From the IMG/VR virus record IMGVR_UViG_3300010042_000201, positions 1-47,720 of that record: a stretch of DNA of 47,720 nt; one strand, written 5' to 3'. The translations under genes were made by a program, and so were the position numbers. This document shows, one piece after another, positions 42,067-47,720 of this stretch (its first letter is position 1; each line of letters begins with the position of its first letter). The notes under the pieces were generated by a model, which did no database searches, was not told the origin of the DNA, and saw only the letters and a list, made by a program, of their open reading frames with translations. This DNA comes from a virus.

Positions 42067-42446
42067 GTAAAGGCCTCCGCATTCACGTGATGACAGGCCC
42101 CGCGCTCTGCGCGAAAACCAGCGAAGCGGTTGGCCTGGGCCAGAGCCAGAGCCAGACACACACCAGCCCGGGCGGCGCGATGACCAGATTCCCGAATTAC
42201 CAGCCGAGCCCTGCCCTGCGTGAGGCGATCGAGGCGCTGCGCCACGCACGACAAAAAGACCGGGCCGCGGCCGAAGCCGTCGAGCCCGGCCAGTCGGGAG
42301 GCCCCGGCGCACTGACCCAGACGCCGGGGCGAGAGGACACCGGTACCGGTGCAGCCGAGGGACAAGGCTGCGGGCGCGAGGGGCATCCCGACTTGTCCGA
42401 TACCGATGCCCTCACGTCCGGGCGTGACGATGATGCGTGAGGTCAT
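42063..42446 (-). CDS. Hypothetical protein, early operon (frame ambiguous)
   Basis: A 127-residue frame from the ATG at 42446 with four-base overlaps to both neighbours, which is the main reason to accept it. The protein is rich in Gly, Arg and Cys and has no domain. The plus strand also reads open here (42180-42440) with a more ordinary helical sequence, so the coding strand is not settled. Confidence 0.4.
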   Translation of the reverse strand: MTSRIIVTPGREGIGIGQVGMPLAPAALSLGCTGTGVLSPRRLGQCAGASRLAGLDGFGRGPVFLSCVAQRLDRLTQGRARLVIRESGHRAARAGVCLALALAQANRFAGFRAERGACHHVNAEAFT

Positions 42447-42619
42447 GACGCACCCCGATCGGTGCGCGGCGCTGACATCTGCAGTGTTTTGTAAACCCGG
42501 CGCGCGCCGAGCCCCGAGGAGCGGCCCAGCTCCAGCGGGCTGGCGCCATCGCGATTCATGTCGCGCAGGGCATCGGCCAGGGCGCGGCGCGCGCCGGTGT
42601 TTTGGGCGGGGCGCTTCAT
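42443..42619 (-). CDS. 58-residue basic protein
   Basis: A short frame from the ATG at 42619 with four-base overlaps on both sides. The product begins M-K-R-P-A-Q-N-T-G-A-R-R and has a helix-turn-helix-like middle, S-P-L-E-L-G-R-S-S-G-L-G-A-R-R-V. It may be a small DNA-binding protein. The size and the overlaps support it. Confidence 0.5.
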   Translation of the reverse strand: MKRPAQNTGARRALADALRDMNRDGASPLELGRSSGLGARRVYKTLQMSAPRTDRGAS

Positions 42620-42861
42620 GGCTGGGCCTCGGCAACTACGGGTCGACCGACGCCAGCTGGCCAGCGAACGTTTTCGGGCCAGTTCTCCGAGAACCAGCGC
42701 ATCGCATTCTCGAAGTTGCGAGTGTTGAGATCACCGCCAGAGGCGATGGCACCCAAACGACTGCCCCCGTTGAAAAGCTTCGTGCTCAGCGTGCTCAACG
42801 AAACGCCAGTAGTCTCGCTGTACAAACTTGCGACCGCGATGAGCTGCTCTGTAAGCGACAT
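42616..42861 (-). CDS. Cro-position regulator, first early gene
   Basis: The ATG at 42861 gives 81 residues (M-S-L-T-E-Q-L-I-A-V-A-S-L-Y). The middle, V-S-L-S-T-L-S-T-K-L-F-N-G-G-S-R-L, is a probable helix-turn-helix and the end is W-rich. It is the first gene read from the leftward promoter opposite the repressor, the place of Cro. I recognise a related group of small phage proteins but not a formal family. It may bind the same operators. Confidence 0.6.
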   Translation of the reverse strand: MSLTEQLIAVASLYSETTGVSLSTLSTKLFNGGSRLGAIASGGDLNTRNFENAMRWFSENWPENVRWPAGVGRPVVAEAQP

Positions 42862-42887
42862 TGACGCCCGCCGAACCAAATGATGCG

Positions 42888-42918
42888 CTCATAATCGGAT
42901 TTAATTCCGGTTTGTCAA
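42888..42918 (-). promoter_or_regulatory. Leftward early promoter
   Basis: Read leftward, TTGACA (42918-42913) is a perfect -35 element. An AT-rich -10 region follows about 17-19 bases later (ATTATG/TATGAG, 42895-42888). The operator at 42896-42909 fills the spacer, so repressor binding should block it. The first early gene starts about 27 bases further on. Confidence 0.65.
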
Positions 42919-42932
42919 CGGATTTCAATCCG
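42896..42932. promoter_or_regulatory. Repressor operators O1 and O2
   Basis: Two copies of the palindrome lie here: CGGATTTAATTCCG (42896-42909, one mismatch in the arms) and CGGATTTCAATCCG (42919-42932, perfect 6-bp arms), 23 bp apart. They separate the repressor gene from the leftward operon. Identical or near-identical copies occur at 44269-44311. Confidence 0.75.
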
Positions 42933-42958
42933 ATTTTCTGCAGATTGGAGCTAAGGTA

Positions 42959-43729
42959 TTGTTGGGTATGTTGGAATTTGATCCGAACACCCTCGCCGGC
43001 CGCATTGAGCGGCGCCTCAACGCCCTAAATACAAACCCGACCGCAGCCTCGGTTGCGGCCACAGGCAAGCAAGATGCTATTCGGAAGATCTTCGACAAGG
43101 CGAAACGGCATGAGCCATTCTCACCGCGGATGTCCACGCTTCAGGGCCTAGCTCGCGCGCTGAAAACGTCCGTCGCATACCTGACAGACGGCGAAGGCCC
43201 GGAGCATCTGGACGGTGAGAACCACCTTTCGGGAACGCCTATCCCTCATGACGGTCGGAAGCTTCAGTACGCTGGCAGGGTGCAGGCCGGGGCGTTTGTC
43301 GCGACGGATGACTACTTCAACCAGGACTTCGAGGACGTGCCAGATCACGTAAAGCCCGATCCTGCCTATCTAAAGGTTCGCCAGTACGCGTGGCGGTCCT
43401 ACGGAGATTCGATGAACGAGGCAGGCATCCTTGACGGCATGTGGATTGTCGGCGCCGACGCTGGCGATTATTTCGATCAGTACGGGGATATCAAGTCTGA
43501 GGACTTGGTGATCGTCGAGCGCACAAGACATCAGGGCGCGGAACGCGAATTGACTGTGAAGGAAATCCATTACTTCCGGGACCGCTACGAACTGCGCCCT
43601 ATTTCCTCAAACCCCGAGCATCAACCCATCGTTGTGATGCATAACCATGATGTCGACGCGGACGGCACGGAGGTTAGGATCGTTGGAGTAGTGCTTACGG
43701 CTTACGCAAACCTCAGAAAGCGCCGGTGA
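42959..43729 (+). CDS. LexA/CI-type phage repressor (S24 family)
   Basis: A 256-residue protein. Residues about 15-80 form a helix-turn-helix DNA-binding domain (L-Q-G-L-A-R-A-L-K-T-S-V-A-Y-L-T-D). A linker follows, and from about 105 a LexA-like autopeptidase: cleavage site Ala110-Gly111, catalytic Ser151 in G-D-S-M, Lys201 in L-T-V-K-E. It should hold the prophage silent and be cut after RecA activation. TTG 42959 with GGAG upstream and ATG 42968 are both possible starts. The operators O1/O2 lie directly upstream, and the exported protein gene follows after seven bases. Confidence 0.88.
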   Translation: MLGMLEFDPNTLAGRIERRLNALNTNPTAASVAATGKQDAIRKIFDKAKRHEPFSPRMSTLQGLARALKTSVAYLTDGEGPEHLDGENHLSGTPIPHDGRKLQYAGRVQAGAFVATDDYFNQDFEDVPDHVKPDPAYLKVRQYAWRSYGDSMNEAGILDGMWIVGADAGDYFDQYGDIKSEDLVIVERTRHQGAERELTVKEIHYFRDRYELRPISSNPEHQPIVVMHNHDVDADGTEVRIVGVVLTAYANLRKRR

Positions 43730-43736
43730 CCTGGCC

Positions 43737-44267
43737 ATGCTCATTGTCCGCTGCGCCCTACTCGCTTTTTCTTGTCTCTCCGTTGCTTCACCCACAGCCG
43801 CCCAAGGCTTTATCCCCGGCAACGACCTCGACCGGTACGCGACATCCATCGGCCTTGAAGCGATCCCCACCATGGAGGAGATTGCTGCAGGCCTTGCGAC
43901 TGGAGACGAGAGGGCAAAGCTAGGATCATGCTCAATCGCCTCGTACTCTTGGGCGGTTGCCGGAAAAGCAGCCCACACGCTCGCTAATCTCACGGCACAG
44001 AGTGTCGCTCCATATCTAGAGGCCGATGAAGCGAGCAAAAAATCTGCTCAGATCGCGGCGGCCGACGAACTGTCCATAGCATTCGAAAAGTTGACCATGC
44101 TGCGCGGTCTACGAGACCGCGCTTGGCTTTCAATTGCCGAGTGCGATCTGACTGAAGGCCGCGTGGTGCAGGCCGCCGCGCAGCTGCACATGCTTTTCGA
44201 GCACCTTGACCCAGCTGACGGCACAACCTATGAGCGGGCGCTGCGTCTCCAGCAGCAGCTTTACTGA
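43737..44267 (+). CDS. Exported protein co-transcribed with the repressor
   Basis: A 176-residue protein that starts seven bases after the repressor stop. Residues 1-22 are a signal peptide (L-L-A-F-S-C-L-S-V-A-S-P-T-A-A-Q-G), and the mature part is a helical, Ala-rich protein with two cysteines (C-S and E-C-D). No family recognised. Transcription with the repressor means it should be made in the lysogen, so it is a candidate lysogenic-conversion or superinfection-exclusion factor acting outside the cytoplasm. Confidence 0.75.
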   Translation: MLIVRCALLAFSCLSVASPTAAQGFIPGNDLDRYATSIGLEAIPTMEEIAAGLATGDERAKLGSCSIASYSWAVAGKAAHTLANLTAQSVAPYLEADEASKKSAQIAAADELSIAFEKLTMLRGLRDRAWLSIAECDLTEGRVVQAAAQLHMLFEHLDPADGTTYERALRLQQQLY

Positions 44268-44268
44268 T

Positions 44269-44311
44269 CGGATTTAATTCCGACTTCGGATTGACACCGG
44301 ATTTAATTCCG
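44269..44311. promoter_or_regulatory. Repressor operators O3 and O4
   Basis: Two identical copies of CGGATTTAATTCCG lie at 44269-44282 and 44298-44311. A half site CGGATT lies between them (44287-44292). They match O1 exactly and O2 at 12 of 14 positions. O4 lies in the spacer of the rightward promoter for the integration operon. Confidence 0.75.
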
Positions 44312-44320
44312 ATTTAGGTT
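44291..44320 (+). promoter_or_regulatory. Rightward promoter of the integration operon
   Basis: TTGACA (44291-44296) is a perfect -35 element. A 17-base spacer contains operator O4. The -10 region (TTAGGT, 44314-44319) is a poor match. The first gene starts at 44350 behind a GGAGGG ribosome site. Confidence 0.55.
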
Positions 44321-44349
44321 GCCTTCTAGTTTCACCACTGGAGGGCAAC

Positions 44350-44799
44350 ATGCCTCTTTCCCCTGTCTCCCGCGCCCACGCGGTTTCTCATCTCTCCCTG
44401 ATGGCCGCTGAGCCGCCTCGCTCCGTCGCCGAGCGCATGGCCGATATCTTCGTCGCCCGCGACGAGGATGGCCTATCGACCGAGCCGGCCGATCTCTTCC
44501 GCGAAGGCTTTAGCGAGGACGAGATCGCCGCCAATGAACGCGAGGCAACCCAGATCGCCGCCCGCCGCCAGGCCAAGTCCAAGACCCGCGACGTCAACGC
44601 CGCCCCTGAAAAGTCGGTCGAGGACGTCCGCAAGGACATGTCCGACATCATCTCGTCGCTGCTGCCGCCGACCCAGCTGATCGTCGCCGAGCTGCAGGCC
44701 CGCGGCATCCCCCAGAAGCACATCGACCTGTCGCTGGAAAAAGCCCGCGCCATGTCAGCCCACGACTTCGCTCTGGGCCAGACCGGGTGGGCCAACTGA
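44350..44799 (+). CDS. Hypothetical protein, integration operon
   Basis: A 149-residue acidic protein, predicted helical, with a basic middle (about residues 75-85) and a C-terminal helical part (P-P-T-Q-L-I-V-A-E-L-Q-A-R-G-I). No domain recognised. It starts at an ATG with GGAGGG upstream. It is the first gene behind the repressor-controlled rightward promoter, so it is likely silent in the lysogen. Confidence 0.6.
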   Translation: MPLSPVSRAHAVSHLSLMAAEPPRSVAERMADIFVARDEDGLSTEPADLFREGFSEDEIAANEREATQIAARRQAKSKTRDVNAAPEKSVEDVRKDMSDIISSLLPPTQLIVAELQARGIPQKHIDLSLEKARAMSAHDFALGQTGWAN

Positions 44800-45206
44800 T
44801 GGGTGCCGCGGTTAAGCTCGGCCCGAAGCCCAAAACATGGTTTCAGGGGTACACTTCATTCCCAGGCGAGAAACGCCGCGTCTATGAAGGCGACGGTTTT
44901 CGCAATCATCTGGTCGCCTCATTCGAGACCGAGGAAGACGCCGCCGATGCGGTCTCTTTGCACAACGCCGCTCTTGCTGCCGAGGCGGCGCATGCCGCTT
45001 CAACACCCACCACACCCGAGGCGGGATCGGCCTTGACCTACGCCGACCTGATCCGCGCCCTGATCCAGCTCGACGGCTGGAACTATTGCGGTCCCTATGC
45101 CGACCCGGCGCCCGCACCCGAAGGCTTCACCCTCGAAACCCGCGAAGACGGATTCCTCGGCATCCCCGTCCACTATCGCTTTATCCCGAAGGCGGAGGAG
45201 GCATGA
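44799..45206 (+). CDS. Hypothetical protein, integration operon
   Basis: The ATG at 44799 overlaps the previous stop by one base (TGATG) and gives 135 residues. The N-terminal part has W-F-Q-G-Y and an A-F-E-T-E-E-D-A-A-D-A-V-type helix. The second half has aromatic, Pro-rich sequence. No family recognised. Its stop overlaps the next start by four bases. Confidence 0.55.
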   Translation: MGAAVKLGPKPKTWFQGYTSFPGEKRRVYEGDGFRNHLVASFETEEDAADAVSLHNAALAAEAAHAASTPTTPEAGSALTYADLIRALIQLDGWNYCGPYADPAPAPEGFTLETREDGFLGIPVHYRFIPKAEEA

Positions 45207-45562
45207 TGCTGGCGCTCACCCATCCACACACGCCGTCACCTTGGGGCGTTGACGACGAACTCGGCATCTTTGCCGAAACCAGCGGCGCCACTATTTGCCA
45301 GGTGCAGCAGGCCGACGACTTTCCATGCCTTGAAGAAGGCACCGAAGACGACGTGCAGGCCGAGTGCGTGGCCAATGCCTACGTGATCATGATCGCTCCG
45401 GAGACGGCCGCCCTGATCCGCCGGCTGATCAAGTGGGACACCGACTTTCCGGTCAACTCACACAACGGCTACGCCGGGCTCAAGGAGCTGGACAAGATCA
45501 TCGCCGATGGCAAAGCGATCCTCGACAAGGCGGGGATGAAGCACGTCGAGGGAGGCCTCTGA
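45203..45562 (+). CDS. Hypothetical protein, integration operon
   Basis: The ATG at 45203 (ATGA overlap) gives 119 residues. The sequence P-H-T-P-S-P-W-G-V-D-D-E-L-G-I-F-A and A-N-A-Y-V-I-M-I-A-P-E recurs in small phage proteins of unknown function that I associate with dNTP and host-takeover regions. An alpha/beta pattern is visible, but no active site. Confidence 0.6.
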   Translation: MMLALTHPHTPSPWGVDDELGIFAETSGATICQVQQADDFPCLEEGTEDDVQAECVANAYVIMIAPETAALIRRLIKWDTDFPVNSHNGYAGLKELDKIIADGKAILDKAGMKHVEGGL

Positions 45563-45654
45563 TGCACCGCCTCGTTTGCTTCATCGAAAGCGACCTCGCC
45601 CAAGGCGTGATCGGCCTCGTCGTCTTTACCCTCATCCTCGCAGGTATCCGATGA
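45562..45654 (+). CDS. 30-residue single-span microprotein
   Basis: A frame of 31 codons whose ATG overlaps the previous stop by one base (TGATG) and whose stop overlaps the next start by four (ATGA). The product M-H-R-L-V-C-F-I-E-S-D has one hydrophobic span (G-V-I-G-L-V-V-F-T-L-I-L-A-G) with a basic end. The exact junctions on both sides make a chance frame unlikely. It may modulate a membrane target. Confidence 0.55.
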   Translation: MHRLVCFIESDLAQGVIGLVVFTLILAGIR

Positions 45655-46253
45655 AAGTCTTCTGCAAGACCATGCCCTCCGGCCGGAACTTCAACTTCGC
45701 CGACCCCAAGCCGGAAATGATCTGCCTCGACGATATCGTGCACACGCTGGCGCGCACCAATCGCTGGGGCGGCAATATCGAGTGGGTCAGCTTCTCAGTC
45801 GCCCAGCACTCTCTGGTGACCGCCAGCGCCTGCAGGCTGCCTCAGTCCCGCGTCTATGCCTTGCTGCATGATGCCGGCGAAGCCTACATCGGCGACCTGC
45901 CGACGCCTTTCAAGCTCTGGATCGCCGACGCCGGCACCGACATCATCGGCCTCGAGAACCGCATCCTCTTCGATGCGATCTTCCCGGCACTCGGTCTCGC
46001 AAAACCCTCGAGCGAGATCATGGCCGATGTCCACAACGCTGACCAGGTCGCCTTGGCCACCGAGTTCCGCGACGTGGTCAAGGGCCGACACCCCAGCTGG
46101 TCGCCCAAGGCCCCGCCGCTCAAGACCCGCATCAAGTTCCTGCCCCCGGTCAAAGCCGAGGAACAGTTCAAGCTCGCCCTCGAGGGCGCCCTACGGCCCT
46201 ATGGCAAGCTCGACGCGGTTGGCCTGGGCCAGAGCAACAGGGGTGTGGCGTGA
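45651..46253 (+). CDS. HD-domain phosphohydrolase (YfbR-like)
   Basis: The ATG at 45651 (ATGA overlap) gives 200 residues. It has His53, His73-Asp74 in L-L-H-D-A-G-E-A-Y-I-G-D, and Asp131, the set of metal ligands of HD hydrolases. It best fits the YfbR-like group that removes phosphate from deoxynucleoside monophosphates, which a phage could use to control nucleotide pools. It lies in the integration operon, an unusual place. Substrate is not proven. Confidence 0.8.
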   Translation: MKVFCKTMPSGRNFNFADPKPEMICLDDIVHTLARTNRWGGNIEWVSFSVAQHSLVTASACRLPQSRVYALLHDAGEAYIGDLPTPFKLWIADAGTDIIGLENRILFDAIFPALGLAKPSSEIMADVHNADQVALATEFRDVVKGRHPSWSPKAPPLKTRIKFLPPVKAEEQFKLALEGALRPYGKLDAVGLGQSNRGVA

Positions 46254-46336
46254 TGGACCCGACCTTGATCTTTGCCTTCTTCTGCATTGCCGGCGCCCTG
46301 GTTGGCCTCATCTTCAAGGATCGGCATTGGCCATGA
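46253..46336 (+). CDS. 27-residue single-span microprotein
   Basis: A 28-codon frame with a one-base overlap to the HD gene and an ATGA overlap to the excisionase gene. M-D-P-T-L-I-F-A-F-F-C-I-A-G-A-L-V-G is one membrane span, followed by F-K-D-R-H-W-P. It is similar in kind to the 30-residue microprotein on the other side of the HD gene. Confidence 0.5.
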   Translation: MDPTLIFAFFCIAGALVGLIFKDRHWP

Positions 46337-46749
46337 GTGTCGATGCTGCCGACGAGGACGAACCCATGACGCTGGCGGAAGCCTGCCAGCTCATCTTTCG
46401 TAACGCGATCTCGCCCGCTACATTGCGCGCCGAGGCAGGACGCGGCCGGCTAACCATCGAACGGATTGGCCGAAAGGACTTTGTCACTCGCCGCGCCATC
46501 CGGGAGATGCGTAAGAAATGCGAACAGGCACCCGCGCAAAAGGACCCCGCCTCTGGCTCCAGCCCGAGCGCGTCCGTGCCGATGGAAAGGTCGAGCCTGC
46601 TGTCTGGTGCATCCGAGACGATGGCCGATTCAAGCGTAGCACTCGCTTCGGTGTTGATGATCGCCGATCAGCTGAGCGGGAACTCGCTCGATACATCGCG
46701 GCGAACCACGCGGCGCCAAAGCGCCAGAGTGATCCCTCTGAAATCCTGA
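46333..46749 (+). CDS. Excisionase-like DNA-binding protein
   Basis: The ATG at 46333 (ATGA overlap) gives 138 residues. Residues 10-60 are a MerR/excisionase-type winged helix (M-T-L-A-E-A-C-Q-L-I-F, then S-P-A-T-L-R-A-E-A-G-R-G-R-L, then K-D-F-V-T-R). After residue 65 the protein is Ser-rich and low in structure. Its last 232 bases overlap the integrase gene in another frame. It probably directs the integrase to excision. Confidence 0.7.
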   Translation: MSVDAADEDEPMTLAEACQLIFRNAISPATLRAEAGRGRLTIERIGRKDFVTRRAIREMRKKCEQAPAQKDPASGSSPSASVPMERSSLLSGASETMADSSVALASVLMIADQLSGNSLDTSRRTTRRQSARVIPLKS

Positions 46750-47720
46750 TCCTCGACGTCCTCGGCCTCTATGGGCGCGACGTCGCTCCCTCTCATGCTC
46801 GTCCCAAGGAAACCGCCGCACGCATAAAGCGCCTCGCGCTCTGGTGGGGCCAGCCCTTCGTCGCAATGCAGAGCTTCCGTGACCTCGATCGGCCGCTCGA
46901 ACGCATGACCGGCCATGTCAGCGACATTCGATCATCAACCTGCCAGGCCTATGTGGACAACATCGGCAAGGCCCGCACCGCCAGCATGGACCTCGAGCTG
47001 CTGCGCGCCGCGCTCAATCACGCCGTCGCCAACCAACTGCTCGAGCGCACCGTGCCGGTGACGCTGCCGCCCAAATCCATGCCGCGCGAACGCTGGCTGA
47101 CCCGCTCCGAGGTCGCCAAGCTTGTCTGGACCGCCTGGCGCAGCCGGCGCGCGTCGAACGGTGTTTCCGGCGAGGAAGATGACTGGGCCATGCGCAAGCA
47201 TCTGGCCCGCTGGATGATCATGGCGCACTACACTGGCACCCGCAAAGCCGCCATCCTCAATGCCGCCTTTCGCCAGGAGATCGGCCGCGGTTTCATCGAC
47301 CTCGAGGCCGGCCTCTGGCACCGCCGCGGCTCCGGCGTTCGCGCGACAGCCAAGCGCCAGCCGCCCGTGCCGCTGCCGGCGCCGCTGCTCGGCCATCTAC
47401 GCCGCTGGAAAAAGAACGGCCAGACCTATGCCGTAGAGTTCGGCGGCAAGCCGATCGCCAGCATCGACAAAGCCTTCCGCAACCTGGTGCGCGATTGCGA
47501 GCTGCCGGGTGAAGTCATCCCCCACACCTTCCGCCACACGGCCATCACCTGGGGCATGCAGCGTGGCATGGACCCCTGGGACGCTGCCGGCTATTTCGGC
47601 ATCAATCTGCAGACATTGCTTGAGGTGTACGGGCATCATCATCCAGAGCATCTGCGCGATGCGGCGGCGAAGATGGCACGACCAAAAAAGGTATCTGGGT
47701 CCGTGCATAGCACGCGCTAA
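46518..47720 (+). CDS. int: Phage tyrosine integrase
   Basis: A 400-residue tyrosine recombinase, complete to its stop at the last base. It starts with a short arm-type segment (G-P-R-L-W-L-Q-P), then a core-binding domain, then the catalytic domain: Arg242 in T-G-T-R, a Lys near 279, H-T-F-R-H (336-340) and Tyr371 in E-V-Y-G-H-H-H. GGAG lies 11 bases before the start ATG. It catalyses integration and excision at att sites. The right site should lie just beyond the window. The operon gives it a promoter under repressor control. Confidence 0.93.
   Translation: MRTGTRAKGPRLWLQPERVRADGKVEPAVWCIRDDGRFKRSTRFGVDDRRSAERELARYIAANHAAPKRQSDPSEILILDVLGLYGRDVAPSHARPKETAARIKRLALWWGQPFVAMQSFRDLDRPLERMTGHVSDIRSSTCQAYVDNIGKARTASMDLELLRAALNHAVANQLLERTVPVTLPPKSMPRERWLTRSEVAKLVWTAWRSRRASNGVSGEEDDWAMRKHLARWMIMAHYTGTRKAAILNAAFRQEIGRGFIDLEAGLWHRRGSGVRATAKRQPPVPLPAPLLGHLRRWKKNGQTYAVEFGGKPIASIDKAFRNLVRDCELPGEVIPHTFRHTAITWGMQRGMDPWDAAGYFGINLQTLLEVYGHHHPEHLRDAAAKMARPKKVSGSVHSTR

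Overview
The window is high-GC DNA from an alphaproteobacterium, most likely Hyphomicrobiales. The genus is an inference: Devosia-like protein styles, a DUF6894-type protein at the left edge, and gene content typical of Hyphomicrobiales prophages. Roughly the first 3 kb looks like bacterial chromosome. The rest, about 3.0 kb to the right edge, is a nearly complete temperate siphovirus-type prophage with lambda-like packaging and head genes. The integrase ends exactly at base 47720, so the right attachment site lies just outside. No left attachment site could be identified.

Layout. 1-1940: small hypothetical genes, a DUF6894-type protein and a Crp/Fnr-type regulator. 1941-2518: non-coding, with two adjacent hairpins. 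2519-2997: a two-gene unit of a small HTH protein and a Cas2/VapD-like small protein. 3066-3858: three small genes. 3912-5829 (minus): lysis module with endolysin, holin candidate, overlapping Rz/Rz1-type spanins and a C-terminally anchored membrane protein. 5924-6274 (plus): a lone lipoprotein. 6364-32602 (minus): late operon, read right to left. It holds two genes of unknown role and one minor structural gene, terminase small and large subunits, gpW, portal, ClpP-type head protease with a nested scaffold start, decoration protein D, capsid protein E, head-tail connectors, tail tube, a tail chaperone pair with a -1 slippery site, tape measure, a RelE-like toxin with an unfamiliar partner, tail fibre proteins, and a tail-tip protein with about fourteen 22-residue repeats.

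32603-33018 is a non-coding island full of inverted repeats, with a terminator and possibly an origin. 33019-42861 (minus) is a 13-gene early operon in which every junction overlaps by exactly 4 nt: Cro-position regulator, CII-like regulator, phage domain protein, cytosine-MTase-like protein, helicase-methyltransferase fusion, zinc-finger/Toprim primase and D5/P4-type helicase. 42968-44267 (plus): a LexA/CI-type repressor followed by an exported protein. 44350-47720 (plus): an overlapping operon with small unknowns, two single-membrane-span microproteins, an HD hydrolase, an excisionase and the tyrosine integrase.

The genes fit a simple circuit. Four copies of a 14-bp palindrome (CGGATT..AATCCG type) lie in two places: between the repressor and the early operon, and in front of the integrase operon. 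In each place one palindrome sits between a perfect TTGACA -35 element and its -10 region. The repressor therefore probably silences both the leftward early operon and the rightward integration operon in the lysogen. The exported protein behind the repressor gene would still be made.
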